This document shows positions 9,458-18,626 of a DNA stretch of 64,000 nucleotides, piece by piece (the stretch's first letter is position 1; each line of letters starts with the position of its first letter). A program made the position numbers and the translations under genes. The stretch covers positions 620,001 through 684,000 of the forward strand of contig NZ_VYKL01000015.1 in assembly GCF_008710145.1 (NCBI RefSeq), read 5' to 3'. The DNA is from Niallia endozanthoxylica (lineage in GTDB: Bacteria; Bacillota; Bacilli; Bacillales; Cytobacillaceae). The notes under the pieces are model-generated. The model searched no databases and was not told where the DNA came from. It saw only the letters and a list, made by a program, of their open reading frames with translations.

Positions 9458-10246
9458 TCAAGAAGCTCGATGCTCTAAGCGCAGTTTATCCGCAACCATG
9501 GCGATAAACTCACTGTTGGTTGGTTTAGCTTTTGTCATAGAGACTGTGTAGCCAAATAAAGAAGAAATGGATTCAATATTCCCTCTGCTCCATGCTACTT
9601 CAATAGCATGACGGATGGCGCGTTCCACTCTGCTTGCCGTTGTATTATATTTTTTCGCAATATCAGGATATAAAACTTTAGTAATCGAACCTAATAATTC
9701 AATGTCATTATAAACCATTGAAATGGCTTCTCTTAAATACATATATCCCTTAATATGTGCAGGTACGCCAATCTCATGAATAATGCTTGTAATACTTGCG
9801 TCTAAATTTTTTGGCTTAGATTCTGCTTGAGTGCGATAACCGTTAGCTGATTTTTTTAACACGGAAGTTGACTTGCCGCTTACTTGGCGAATATGGCTCG
9901 CTAAATGCTCCATGTCAAAAGGTTTTAAGATGAAATAAGAAGCACCTAATTCTACAGCTTTTTTCGTTACATCCTCCTGACCAAAGGCTGTCAGCATAAT
10001 AACATTTGGAGAAGGTTGTATACCCATTTCACGTATTTTGCCAAGTACTGCAAGCCCATCTAGATGCGGCATAATAATATCAAGAACAAGAACATCTGGA
10101 TTTACACTTTCAAGCATTTCAAGACAATCCTGACCATTATGGGCAACACCTGCTACTTCCATGTCTTCCTGAGAATCGATAAATTCTTCTAACAAATTTA
10201 CTAGTTCGCGATTATCATCCACTATACATACTTTTATTTTTTTCAC
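9458..10246 (-). CDS. spo0A: Sporulation master regulator Spo0A
   Basis: Response regulator (262 aa) that, once phosphorylated by the Spo0F/Spo0B relay, activates or represses early sporulation genes by binding 0A boxes. The receiver domain (about 1-125) shows the acidic pocket VDDNREL, the phosphoryl acceptor Asp in [13 protein letters not shown] and the conserved Lys in ILKPFD. After a linker comes the Spo0A C-terminal DNA-binding domain (about 150-262) with the recognition segment [17 protein letters not shown]. The start is GTG at 10246, 9 bases after a perfect AGGAGG, as in B. subtilis; an upstream ATG at 10270 lies before that site. A sigma-H promoter and 0A boxes lie upstream. Confidence 0.97.
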   Translation of the reverse strand: MKKIKVCIVDDNRELVNLLEEFIDSQEDMEVAGVAHNGQDCLEMLESVNPDVLVLDIIMPHLDGLAVLGKIREMGIQPSPNVIMLTAFGQEDVTKKAVELGASYFILKPFDMEHLASHIRQVSGKSTSVLKKSANGYRTQAESKPKNLDASITSIIHEIGVPAHIKGYMYLREAISMVYNDIELLGSITKVLYPDIAKKYNTTASRVERAIRHAIEVAWSRGNIESISSLFGYTVSMTKAKPTNSEFIAMVADKLRLEHRAS

Positions 10247-10359
10247 TACTGGTTTCCTCCTCATTCCCATAATTTCTCATTATTCATATTAAACGTGTAC
10301 GATATACATCTTTGTCCGAAAGCATCATAAAATAGTATATATTTATATTCTAAATGAGA

Positions 10360-10387
10360 AATTCGACAATGCAACCGAAAATCCTTT
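10360..10387 (-). promoter_or_regulatory. Sigma-H (Ps) promoter of spo0A with an overlapping 0A box
   Basis: On the minus strand AGGATTT (from 10385), an 11-base spacer and GTCGAAT (to 10361) match the sigma-H consensus. The -10 region overlaps TTGTCGAATTTC, which contains the 0A box TGTCGAA (10362-10368). This is the expected autoregulated sporulation promoter of spo0A. Confidence 0.75.
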
Positions 10388-10481
10388 TCATTTTTTATTT
10401 TTTCTAAATAAATCATTAAAATCATTACTTTTCTTTCATTTTCTCTCGTTTTCGACTTAATATGATATGATTTTGTATATT

Positions 10482-10488
10482 TGTCGAA
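10482..10488 (+). promoter_or_regulatory. Second Spo0A box upstream of spo0A
   Basis: A perfect TGTCGAA core lies about 115 bp upstream of the sigma-H promoter, in the AT-rich spoIVB-spo0A gap. Together with the box in the promoter it fits Spo0A autoregulation. Confidence 0.5.
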
Positions 10489-10505
10489 AAATCTTTATTT
10501 TATGT

Positions 10506-10533
10506 AAAAAGACGGGAATATCCCGCCTTTTTT
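10506..10533 (-). terminator. Terminator of spoIVB
   Basis: GGCGGGATATTCCCGTC on the minus strand forms a G+C-rich stem directly after the spoIVB stop and is followed by TTTTT; the + strand also has a T-run. Confidence 0.85.
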
Positions 10534-10534
10534 A

Positions 10535-11833
10535 TTAGGAAGCTTTTTCCTGCGGCTTCTCATAAATATCAATTCCGGCCTCATTTAACATCCACTCAAG
10601 ATGTACACCATAACCAGAGGTTGGATCATTTACAAATACATGGGTTACTGCACCAATTAATTTTCCATCTTGGATAATTGGACTGCCGCTCATTCCTTGA
10701 ACAATTCCACCTGTTTTACCAATTAGTTCTGGATCTGTTACTTTAATCACCATCCCCTTTGTTGCAGGGAACTTTTGTGGAATGGTACTGACAATCTCAA
10801 TATCAAATAACTTGACTTCATCATCATCAACGACTGTTAATATTTGTGCAGCTCCCTCTTTCACTTGGTGAGACAAGGCAATTGGAAGTGGTTCGTCCAT
10901 AATTCCATTTTTTATATCACGGTTTAATTCCCCGAAAATACCATACGGACTGTTTCTTTTTATATTTCCAATCACTTCTTTATCGGAAGAAAAACGAGCT
11001 AACTTTTCACCCGGATTTCCGTTACTGCCTTTTTCAATTGAAGTAACAGTAGATTTCACAATTTGTCCATCATCTACAACAATTGGTTTTTTTGTATCCA
11101 TATCGGAAATAACATGACCTAATGCTCCGTATTTCTTCGATTGAGGATGATAAAAAGTCATCGTTCCAATTCCGGCAGCCGAGTCTCGTATATACAACCC
11201 AAGCTTATAATTTTCCTCCCCTTTTTCTTTTTGCGGCATTAGCTCTGTTTCAACCTTACCACTTTCTCTTGTCAGCGAAATTTTTAGAGGCTCTTGTTTT
11301 TGTCCTGCTTCTTGAACAAAAGGGGCTACATCAGACATTTTCTCAATTTTCTGTCCATTAATTTCTGTTATAATGTCCCCTACTTGGATACCTGCTAATT
11401 CACCTGGTGAAACTTTTCCTTCCGCTGCTGTCACTTGATGATGTCCAACTACTAGGACACCGATTGTATTTAATTTTACTCCAATAGACTGACCGCCTGG
11501 AATCACCTTAAAATCCTTAAGTACATTGACATCAACTTTTTTTACCGGAAAACCAGCAAGTTCTAAAAACATTTCATTTTTCCCTTGTTCTTTTGCCTGC
11601 AGAGAGACTGACTTGTAATCCTGACTAAGGGTAACAACAGAACTATCTGAGGATAACGCAGCTGAAACTGGAGCTGCCTTAGCCACATCAAGCTTTTGAC
11701 CTTCAAATAGCGTTATATGATTTGGAATATAAAGATATTCCTGAACTGGTTTCATAAAACAAATAGCAATTAATGAAACAAGGAGAATTCCACCAATTAG
11801 TTTTCTATAGAAGTCTTTCCTCAAAACATTCAC
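10535..11833 (-). CDS. spoIVB: SpoIVB peptidase, sigma-K checkpoint protease
   Basis: Serine peptidase of family S55 (432 aa), made in the forespore and secreted into the intermembrane space, where it cleaves SpoIVFA to trigger pro-sigma-K processing. The N terminus carries one membrane/signal segment (about residues 12-26, [16 protein letters not shown]). A PDZ domain is visible at about 125-205 ([18 protein letters not shown]), and the peptidase domain shows GHVISDMDT (catalytic His) and [20 protein letters not shown] (catalytic Ser). It follows recN, as in B. subtilis, but repeat element B1 lies between them. The ATG has a GAGGAG site. Confidence 0.96.
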   Translation of the reverse strand: MNVLRKDFYRKLIGGILLVSLIAICFMKPVQEYLYIPNHITLFEGQKLDVAKAAPVSAALSSDSSVVTLSQDYKSVSLQAKEQGKNEMFLELAGFPVKKVDVNVLKDFKVIPGGQSIGVKLNTIGVLVVGHHQVTAAEGKVSPGELAGIQVGDIITEINGQKIEKMSDVAPFVQEAGQKQEPLKISLTRESGKVETELMPQKEKGEENYKLGLYIRDSAAGIGTMTFYHPQSKKYGALGHVISDMDTKKPIVVDDGQIVKSTVTSIEKGSNGNPGEKLARFSSDKEVIGNIKRNSPYGIFGELNRDIKNGIMDEPLPIALSHQVKEGAAQILTVVDDDEVKLFDIEIVSTIPQKFPATKGMVIKVTDPELIGKTGGIVQGMSGSPIIQDGKLIGAVTHVFVNDPTSGYGVHLEWMLNEAGIDIYEKPQEKAS

Positions 11834-11952
11834 TCTCCTCGCTTCTAGTCCAACCCGTCTTAATGGCTACATCATTAATTTTGCCTGCAAGTAGCACATT
11901 TATAACCTCGCCGTCAATAAAAAAACTGTACGAGTAGGAAATAAATCGCAGT

Positions 11953-12175
11953 ATAAAGTGAAACTTCCATCAATGGGGGTTTTCTTCATACTCCGCTGAT
12001 GGTTAGTTGAGACCCACAGAATGTAGGTCTCACAGACATTGCCACAAATGTGGCGCTTTTAGTCTGTGATTCCACGAATGGACCTTTACGGGCAGTCGGA
12101 ACTCCCACCTATCTTCTTTATCTCCTCAGAATCTTGAGGTGGAAGTCTTACCGCCCATTAAGAGTGGGATAAAAA
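11953..12175. repeat. Structured repeat, family B, copy 1 (IS200/IS605-like MITE candidate)
   Basis: About 223 bp between recN and spoIVB. It shares with the copy at 56807 the left segment ATAAAGTG-AACTTCCATCA-TGGGGGTTTTCTTCAT-TGATGGTTAGT and the right segment CCCACCTATCTTCTTT...GAGGTGG-AGTCTTACCGCCC...AAGAGTGGGATAAAA. Both ends fold into hairpins. The middle is unrelated in sequence between copies but again hairpin-forming (TGAGACC/GGTCTCA and CACAGAC/GTCTGTG). There is no ORF. Subterminal hairpins suggest a transposase-less IS200/IS605-type element; I infer this from structure only. The rest of the 400-bp gap holds only the recN terminator. Confidence 0.7.
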
Positions 12176-12193
12176 CTGACGTATTAAAAATAT

Positions 12194-12235
12194 CAAAAAC
12201 CTCTGAAACCAAATCGGCTTCAGAGGTTTTATTAG
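12194..12235 (-). terminator. Terminator of recN
   Basis: AAAACCTCTGAAGCC...GGTTTCAGAGGTTTTT on the minus strand gives a stable stem with a T-tract. It overlaps the recN stop codon by a few bases. Confidence 0.88.
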
Positions 12236-13920
12236 AGCACCTTACTATTATGTGCTAATAGAAGCAATTCTTTTGCATGTTCCTTTGTTAAATCTGTTAT
12301 CTCCGCACCAGAAATCATACGACCAATTTCTTTAACTTTTTCTTCCTCGCTAAGCGGTGTCACCTTTGTTTTTGTACGGCCATCCTGCATTTCTTTTGTA
12401 ATATATAGATGAGTATCCGCCATCGCAGCTACCTGCGGTAAATGAGAAATACAAAGAACTTGGGAATCAACCGACACGTGATGGATTTTCTCAGCTATAG
12501 ACTGTGCAACTCTTCCGCTAACACCCGTATCAACTTCATCAAAAATAATAGATGTAACCTCTTGGTGTTTGGAGAAAATACTTTTCATGGCAAGCATAAT
12601 ACGTGAGAGCTCGCCGCCTGAGGCAATTTTGGATAAAGGCTTTAACGGTTCACCTGGATTAGTGGAAATATAAAACTCAACATTGTCCAATCCGGCTTTG
12701 GAAACAAACTTTTCTCCGCTTTCTATACGCACTTCAAAAACAGTCTTTTGCATATAAAGCTCTTTTAATTCAGCATGAATAGAATCCGTCAACTTTCGGG
12801 CAAACTTCTTTCGCAAATTACTTAGTTCAATCCCTTCAATCAATAGATCCTTTTTCAGGGATTGAAGTTCTTTTTGCAGCTGTTCAATATGCGTTTCTTT
12901 ATTTTGAAGCTTTTCCAACTCTTCTTCAATCTTTGCCCCGTACTCTAAAATCGCTTGTATCGAGCTTCCGTATTTGCGTTTTAGCTGATTTATTTCATTT
13001 AATCTATCTTCAATCATACTTAATCGTTCCGGATCAAATTCAAGATGATCAAGCTCCGAACGAAGCATTTTAGCCGCATCTTCTAATAAATAATAACTAT
13101 TCGCAATGGACTCGGCGAGCTCCTTATACTCAGGATTTAAAGCGGCTGCATCTTCCATTTGGCTCATAACAAGACTAATCCAATCCAATCCTTTTTGTTC
13201 ACCTTGAAGAGCATTATAACTAGCATGAACTGCCTCATATATACGTTCAAAATTTGAAAGCCGTTTTTTCTCTTCCCAAAGTGCTTCATCTTCATTTAAT
13301 TGCAAATTAGCCTGCTGGATTTCTGAAAGTTGAAACTGGATTAAATCAAGACGATGGGCCATTTGTTGCTCATTTTCATTTAAACTTTTTAACTTCCGTA
13401 CAGTCTGTTCATAAGCATGATAGATATTACTATACTCCTCAACTGCAGCAGCAATTTGAGGTTTTCCATATTGATCTAAGAGTGACAAATGTCTGGATTC
13501 ATCCATCAATTCCTGATGCTCATGTTGTCCGTGTATATCAACAAGTGTGCTGCCAATTTCACGCAGTGTTGAGATAGTCACAAGCTTTCCATTTATTCTG
13601 CAGACACTTTTACCGCTTTTTGAGATTTCGCGTCTTAAAACAATCATTTCATCTTCAATCTCAATACCAAATTCACTTGCTTTCGTATGTACTGGATGTG
13701 TAGCTTTCTCAATTTGAAATAGCCCTTCTATTTCTGCACGGGCCTCACCGTGCCGGACAAAATCAGAAGAACCTCTTCCGCCAACAAGTAAATGAATAGC
13801 ATCAATAATGATGGATTTGCCAGCACCCGTTTCCCCGGTTAAAACGGTCAAACCTTTTTCAAATGAAATAGAAAGAGCCTCAATAATAGCAAAGTTTTTA
13901 ATTGATAATTCACTCAGCAA
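12232..13920 (-). CDS. recN: DNA repair protein RecN
   Basis: SMC-like ATPase (562 aa) that is recruited early to double-strand breaks. The N-terminal head has Walker A GETGAGKSIIIDAI (about residues 30-43), the centre is two long coiled-coil stretches (about 150-380), and the C-terminal head has the ABC signature ASGGELSRIMLAM and Walker B SIIFDEVDTGVSG. The start is TTG at 13920, which gives the family's MLSELSIKNFAII N terminus with GAGGTGG upstream; an in-frame GTG at 13929 is part of that ribosome binding site. It follows argR closely, as in B. subtilis. Confidence 0.95.
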   Translation of the reverse strand: MLSELSIKNFAIIEALSISFEKGLTVLTGETGAGKSIIIDAIHLLVGGRGSSDFVRHGEARAEIEGLFQIEKATHPVHTKASEFGIEIEDEMIVLRREISKSGKSVCRINGKLVTISTLREIGSTLVDIHGQHEHQELMDESRHLSLLDQYGKPQIAAAVEEYSNIYHAYEQTVRKLKSLNENEQQMAHRLDLIQFQLSEIQQANLQLNEDEALWEEKKRLSNFERIYEAVHASYNALQGEQKGLDWISLVMSQMEDAAALNPEYKELAESIANSYYLLEDAAKMLRSELDHLEFDPERLSMIEDRLNEINQLKRKYGSSIQAILEYGAKIEEELEKLQNKETHIEQLQKELQSLKKDLLIEGIELSNLRKKFARKLTDSIHAELKELYMQKTVFEVRIESGEKFVSKAGLDNVEFYISTNPGEPLKPLSKIASGGELSRIMLAMKSIFSKHQEVTSIIFDEVDTGVSGRVAQSIAEKIHHVSVDSQVLCISHLPQVAAMADTHLYITKEMQDGRTKTKVTPLSEEEKVKEIGRMISGAEITDLTKEHAKELLLLAHNSKVL

Positions 13921-13946
13921 GTCTTCCACCTCTTTAATCTCAATCG

Positions 13947-14396
13947 TTAAAGCAATTCAAGAAAACGATTTGAAATGGTTTCTGTATCCTCTTCGGTACG
14001 GCAAATGATTAATATTGTATCATCTCCACTTACTGTCCCTAATATTTCATCCCATTCAAGATGGTCTATCAGAGCCGCAATGGCCATTGCATTTCCCGGC
14101 AGAGTTTTCATAACAAGAAGATGACTGGCTGAATCAATTCGAACAAAGGCATCAATTAAATTTCTTTTTAATTTTTGCAGCGGGTCAAATCGCCGATCAG
14201 CGGGAAGACTATATTTATACCTTCCATCTGTTAAAGGTACCTTTATTAGATGAAGTTCTTTAATATCCCGAGAAACGGTTGCTTGTGTCACATTATAACC
14301 CGCACTTTTTAGCGCTGCTACCAAGTCATCTTGTGTCTCAATATCATTATTTGTAATTATATCGCGTATTTTTATATGTCGTTGGCCCTTAGTCAT
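13947..14396 (-). CDS. argR: Arginine repressor ArgR/AhrC
   Basis: Arginine-responsive hexameric regulator (149 aa) that represses arginine biosynthesis and activates catabolism. It has an N-terminal winged helix ([25 protein letters not shown], broken here as residues 1-25, with [16 protein letters not shown] near 44-59) and a C-terminal oligomerisation/arginine-binding domain (about 80-149) with [14 protein letters not shown]. The ATG at 14396 fits the family N terminus and has a GAGG-type site. It lies between tlyA and recN. Confidence 0.95.
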   Translation of the reverse strand: MTKGQRHIKIRDIITNNDIETQDDLVAALKSAGYNVTQATVSRDIKELHLIKVPLTDGRYKYSLPADRRFDPLQKLKRNLIDAFVRIDSASHLLVMKTLPGNAMAIAALIDHLEWDEILGTVSGDDTILIICRTEEDTETISNRFLELL

Positions 14397-14470
14397 TTTC
14401 TCACCTCGTATACCGTTCCCGTTCAATCTATCCCTCTTATCTTAGCTGATTTTGTCGCTTTTCACAATCA

Positions 14471-14496
14471 AGAGAATGAATATTTATTCATTCTCT
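14471..14496. terminator. Palindrome over the tlyA stop codon
   Basis: AGAGAATGAATA and TATTCATTCTCT form a 12-bp inverted repeat with a 2-base centre that contains the stop of the tlyA-like gene. No clear T-tract follows on the minus strand, so terminator activity is uncertain. Confidence 0.4.
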
Positions 14497-15329
14497 TCTT
14501 TTTCTTTCGATTTTAATTCACTATGAGCAATCTGAACGACATCCATCGGAATTACCTTTAATTCATTTTCCCCCAGCTCTTTTTCTCCTGACCAATTTAA
14601 GTGAAGGAGAAATTCGATATTCCCTTCTCCGCCAGTTATAGGAGAAAAGGAAAGATTTTTCACATGATAGCCGGTTTTTAATGAAAACTCGATTATAGAT
14701 AGAATGACACTCTCATGAACTCTCGGATCTCTGACAATTCCTTTTTTTCCGACCTGCTCTCTGCCAGCTTCAAACTGAGGTTTGACAAGTGCTACTACAT
14801 CACTGCCAGGAACTAATAATGTTTTTAAAACAGGAAGAATCAGCTTTAAAGAAATAAATGAAACATCTATCGAGGCAAAATTCGGCATTCCAAAAGCAAA
14901 GTCACTTGGTGTCACATAGCGAAAATTTGTTCTTTCCATCACAATAACCCGTTCATCCTGTCTAAGCTTCCACGCTAATTGATTATAGCCGACATCTACT
15001 GCGTATGACATAGATGCTCCATTTTGAAGGGCACAGTCAGTAAAGCCGCCTGTAGATGAGCCAATATCAAGCAAAATTTTCTCTTTAATATCTACCTCAA
15101 AGACCTGCAATGCTTTTTCTAACTTCAGGCCCCCTCTTGAGACATATGGAAGAGTCTTTCCTTTCACCGAAAGCTTGGAATCATCGGGAATTTTTTCTCC
15201 CGGTTTATCCATTCGGGTTTCTTCACAATAGACAATTCCCGCCATAATGGCTCTTTTCGCTTTCTCCCTTGTTTCAAACAAGCCCTGCTCTACTAATAAA
15301 ACATCTACACGTTCTTTCTTACTTTTCAT
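14484..15329 (-). CDS. yqxC: TlyA-family rRNA 2'-O-methyltransferase (YqxC)
   Basis: 281-aa protein with an N-terminal S4 RNA-binding domain (about residues 5-65: RVDVLLVEQGLFETREKAKRAI) and a FtsJ-like SAM methyltransferase fold (about 85-265: LDIGSSTGGFTDCALQNGA as SAM motif, then DVSFISLKLILP and VALVKPQFE). The TlyA family methylates ribose in 16S/23S rRNA; older annotations call it hemolysin A, which is misleading. It starts 3 bp after the dxs stop, so it is translationally coupled to dxs. Its exact target in Bacillus is not certain. Confidence 0.9.
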   Translation of the reverse strand: MKSKKERVDVLLVEQGLFETREKAKRAIMAGIVYCEETRMDKPGEKIPDDSKLSVKGKTLPYVSRGGLKLEKALQVFEVDIKEKILLDIGSSTGGFTDCALQNGASMSYAVDVGYNQLAWKLRQDERVIVMERTNFRYVTPSDFAFGMPNFASIDVSFISLKLILPVLKTLLVPGSDVVALVKPQFEAGREQVGKKGIVRDPRVHESVILSIIEFSLKTGYHVKNLSFSPITGGEGNIEFLLHLNWSGEKELGENELKVIPMDVVQIAHSELKSKEKEENE

Positions 15330-15332
15330 ATT

Positions 15333-17225
15333 TCATGCCCTTTTTTGTTTTTTAATTACCATCGTATTAATTTTCTTTACAACTTCTTCAGTTGTTAAAC
15401 CAATCTCTTCCCATAACATCTTGACACTTCCATGTTCGATAAATTCATCAGGAATACCCATTCGGCAAATTTCTGCATCATAAAATCCATTGTCATGTGC
15501 AAATTCGAGCACTGAACTTCCGAAACCACCTTGCAGTACCGCCTCTTCAATCGTCAAGATTGGAATATTAAATTGGAGAATAGAGCTTAATAATTGTTCA
15601 TCTAACGGCTTAATAAAGCGAGCATTAATTACCTTTACTGTTTTCCCAATTTTCTCTAATCGTGCAGCAGCTTCCATTGCCATCGGGATTGTTGTACCAA
15701 ATGTAAGAATGGCCGCATCATGACCCTCCTTTAATACTTCCCATGAACCAATCGGAATTTTCGTATACGTTTCATCCATTGGAACACCCAATCCATTTCC
15801 GCGCGGAAACCTTAATGCAATCGGCCCTTCATCATATTGCAATGCTGTATAGACCATATGCTGACCTTCATTTTCATCTTTAGGCGACATAATGACTAGA
15901 TTTGGCAGATGCCGTAAAAAGGCAATATCAAATACTCCATGATGAGTTTCACCATCAGCCCCGACTAATCCGGCTCGATCAATTCCAATAAAAACATTAA
16001 GATTTTGACGACAGATATCATGAACTACCTGATCATAAGCCCGTTGTAAGAATGTCGAATAGATGGCTAAAAATGGCTTCATGTTTTGCGTGGCAAGACC
16101 AGCCGCAACCGTTGCAGCATGCTGCTCTGCAATTCCAACATCAAACATTCGGTCAGGGAACTCTGCAGCAAAACCTTCAAGCTTTGATCCAACAGGCATG
16201 GCAGGTGTAATGGCTACAATCCGTTCATCTTCTCTTGCCAGCCTTCTTACTGTTTCACTAACAAGCTTGCTCCAGGCAGGCGGTGAGTTAACCGGTTTGA
16301 GAAAATCACCAGTGTCAATCTTGTAAGGCCCTGTTCCATGCCAATTACCCGTACGATCACTTTCTGCCGGATCATAGCCTTTTCCTTTTTTCGTAATCAC
16401 ATGAAATAAAATGGGTCCTTCTGTTTTCTTTGCATAATTAAGATTCTCAAGTAAATCTTCATAATTATGGCCATCAACAGGTCCCAAATAAGTAAATCCC
16501 ATTTCTTCAAAAAAGACACCGGAAACTAATAAATATTTTAAACTATCTTTTACTCGTTCCGCTGTTGAAGCAAGCTTCCCGCCTACTGCCGGAATTTTCT
16601 TCAGCAACATTTCGAGTTCATCCTTAGCCCATTGATACTTGCCAGCTGTACGGAGACGGCCGAGCACACTATGGAGAGCACCGACGTTTGGAGCGATGGA
16701 CATTTCGTTATCATTTAAGATGACAATCATATTTTTCTTTTCATCACCGATATGATTTAAAGCTTCCAAAGCCATTCCACCGGTAAGGGCTCCATCTCCA
16801 ATAATCGGAACAATATAAGATTTCTCCTTTTTTATATCGCGAGCAATCGCCATCCCCATTGCAGCAGACAACGAGGTTGAACTGTGTCCTGTTTCCCACA
16901 CATCATGTTCACTTTCGCCCATTTTCGGGAATCCGCTTAAGCCCTTATATTGTCGTAATGAATCAAACTCTTTTGCCCTGCCTGTTAATATTTTATGAAC
17001 ATACGATTGATGTCCAACATCCCAAATCAGTTTATCCTGTGGACTATTAAAGGCTTTATGAAGAGCAACAGTTAATTCAACCACTCCAAGATTCGGGCCA
17101 ATGTGACCTCCTGTTACGGAAAGCTTACTTATTAAAAATTGGCGAATTTCCTTACTTAGTTCCTCCAATTCCTTAATAGAAAGCTTTTTAAGAAACGAGG
17201 GGTCTTTAATATCTAAAAGATCCAT
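15333..17225 (-). CDS. dxs: 1-deoxy-D-xylulose-5-phosphate synthase
   Basis: First enzyme of the MEP isoprenoid pathway (630 aa): thiamine-diphosphate-dependent condensation of pyruvate and glyceraldehyde 3-phosphate. The N terminus has [18 protein letters not shown] and the ThDP signature [18 protein letters not shown] ending NDNEMS (about 150-182). The transketolase pyrimidine and C-terminal domains follow ([41 protein letters not shown]). The ATG at 17225 matches the family start [16 protein letters not shown]; an in-frame GTG 12 bases upstream is less likely. It lies downstream of ispA with a 270-bp gap in which I see no gene. Confidence 0.96.
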   Translation of the reverse strand: MDLLDIKDPSFLKKLSIKELEELSKEIRQFLISKLSVTGGHIGPNLGVVELTVALHKAFNSPQDKLIWDVGHQSYVHKILTGRAKEFDSLRQYKGLSGFPKMGESEHDVWETGHSSTSLSAAMGMAIARDIKKEKSYIVPIIGDGALTGGMALEALNHIGDEKKNMIVILNDNEMSIAPNVGALHSVLGRLRTAGKYQWAKDELEMLLKKIPAVGGKLASTAERVKDSLKYLLVSGVFFEEMGFTYLGPVDGHNYEDLLENLNYAKKTEGPILFHVITKKGKGYDPAESDRTGNWHGTGPYKIDTGDFLKPVNSPPAWSKLVSETVRRLAREDERIVAITPAMPVGSKLEGFAAEFPDRMFDVGIAEQHAATVAAGLATQNMKPFLAIYSTFLQRAYDQVVHDICRQNLNVFIGIDRAGLVGADGETHHGVFDIAFLRHLPNLVIMSPKDENEGQHMVYTALQYDEGPIALRFPRGNGLGVPMDETYTKIPIGSWEVLKEGHDAAILTFGTTIPMAMEAAARLEKIGKTVKVINARFIKPLDEQLLSSILQFNIPILTIEEAVLQGGFGSSVLEFAHDNGFYDAEICRMGIPDEFIEHGSVKMLWEEIGLTTEEVVKKINTMVIKKQKRA

Positions 17226-17495
17226 TTTGTGGATCACTCACTTTCATTTCAATTTATTTCATAAGCCACGGCCATAACCTTTTTCCCGAATCAAAAAAGG
17301 ATATTACATCTAGGTTAGCTCAGTTATTTCAATATAACATAAGATTACATTATCAGAACCGATTTTCCAAACGATTTTCTAAAAAGCGTATAGTTACAGC
17401 TAAATGTTGAAAAAATAACCGCTAACACATATGAAGTGATAACGGTATTCTCTCATAAAATCTGCACTCATTCTATTTTAACAAATGAAATAGGA

Positions 17496-18383
17496 TTAAT
17501 GGTTTCTATTTTCTACCAAGTCCGTTATGGATTGCAATAATTGTGTATCTTTATTGATTTTCATTAGATAGTCTTTCGCAAATTGAATCTGCTTCATAAG
17601 TTCGTCTTGAGCTCCTTTTATGCCAAGCAATGATGGATAGGTTGTTTTATGATTTCCTTCATCACTGCCAACTGGTTTCCCAATCACTTCTTCATCTCCA
17701 TCGATATCAAGGAGATCATCACGAATTTGAAACGCCAGACCTAAATGATGGGAAAAACGCTCCAGCCAATCATATTCTTCTTCACTGACGCAAGCTAAGA
17801 TTGCACCGGCTAAAACACTGCAGGTTAGCATTTTGCCAGTTTTATGAATATGAATATACTCCAGCTCTTCCAAATTTAATTCTTTTTCTTCGCCAATCAT
17901 ATCAGCTACTTGTCCAGCAACCATCCCTTCAGCACCTGCACTTTGTGCTAAGAGCTGAATTAATGTCATTTTTGCCTCCATCGAAACATTCGGCGATTCT
18001 GCTATAAGCTGAAAACTATATGTTAAAAGAGCATCACCCGCAAGGATGGCATTTGCTTCACCGAATACTTTGTGATTTGTTGGCTTCCCTCTTCTTAAGT
18101 CATCGTTATCCATACTCGGCAAATCATCATGGATTAATGAATAAGTATGAATCATTTCAATTGCCGCCGCCGCATTTAAACCAATCTCAGGATCTTTTTG
18201 AAAAGCATGAAGCGTCGCAAACAACAAAAGCGGCCTTATTCTTTTCCCACCCGCTTCTAAAGAGTAAAGCATTGCTTCCTTCAGGACAGGAGGTGCCTGT
18301 AATCGATTAATACTTTTTCGTTGGTGATTTTCAAGTAATTGTTTATAGTTAGTGGCAAAGGTATCTAAATGTAGGCTTGACAA
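17496..18383 (-). CDS. ispA: Farnesyl diphosphate synthase
   Basis: Short-chain trans-prenyl diphosphate synthase (295 aa) that makes geranyl and farnesyl diphosphate for quinones, undecaprenyl phosphate and other isoprenoids. The first Asp-rich motif HDDLPSMDNDDLRRGKPT (about 84-101) and the second QIRDDLLDIDGDEEVIGK (about 222-239) bind Mg2+ and substrate. Start codon is TTG at 18383 with GGAGGAG 6-7 bases upstream. It begins 3 bp after the xseB stop, forming the xseA-xseB-ispA unit, and its product pathway links to dxs just downstream. Confidence 0.95.
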   Translation of the reverse strand: MSSLHLDTFATNYKQLLENHQRKSINRLQAPPVLKEAMLYSLEAGGKRIRPLLLFATLHAFQKDPEIGLNAAAAIEMIHTYSLIHDDLPSMDNDDLRRGKPTNHKVFGEANAILAGDALLTYSFQLIAESPNVSMEAKMTLIQLLAQSAGAEGMVAGQVADMIGEEKELNLEELEYIHIHKTGKMLTCSVLAGAILACVSEEEYDWLERFSHHLGLAFQIRDDLLDIDGDEEVIGKPVGSDEGNHKTTYPSLLGIKGAQDELMKQIQFAKDYLMKINKDTQLLQSITDLVENRNH

Positions 18384-18386
18384 TAT

Positions 18387-18620
18387 TTACTCCTCCTCCG
18401 GAATGGAAAAGACTTCTTTATGACCATCTGCTGTTAAGATTTGCGTCAACTGTTCTTCCACATTTTTAAGCTTATCATGGCATAGCTTGGACAACTCCAT
18501 TCCTTTTTTATAGATAGAAATAGCTTCTTCTAACGGCACATCGCCTTCTTCCAGCCTTTCTACTATTGTCTCTAATTGCTCCATTGCCTCTTCGAAGGTT
18601 ATTGCTTTTTCCTCCGGCAT
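18387..18620 (-). CDS. xseB: Exonuclease VII small subunit
   Basis: Small subunit (77 aa) of exodeoxyribonuclease VII, a single-strand-specific exonuclease. The protein is one helical hairpin with the family motif [37 protein letters not shown] and an acidic tail. It lies 6 bp after xseA and 3 bp before ispA. Length and sequence match the family. Confidence 0.95.
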   Translation of the reverse strand: MPEEKAITFEEAMEQLETIVERLEEGDVPLEEAISIYKKGMELSKLCHDKLKNVEEQLTQILTADGHKEVFSIPEEE

Positions 18621-18626
18621 TTTTCT

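Noticed and set aside
17226..17495. Hidden small gene between ispA and dxs
   Set aside because: No frame with a ribosome binding site and recognisable protein; only AT-rich sequence that may hold a dxs promoter.
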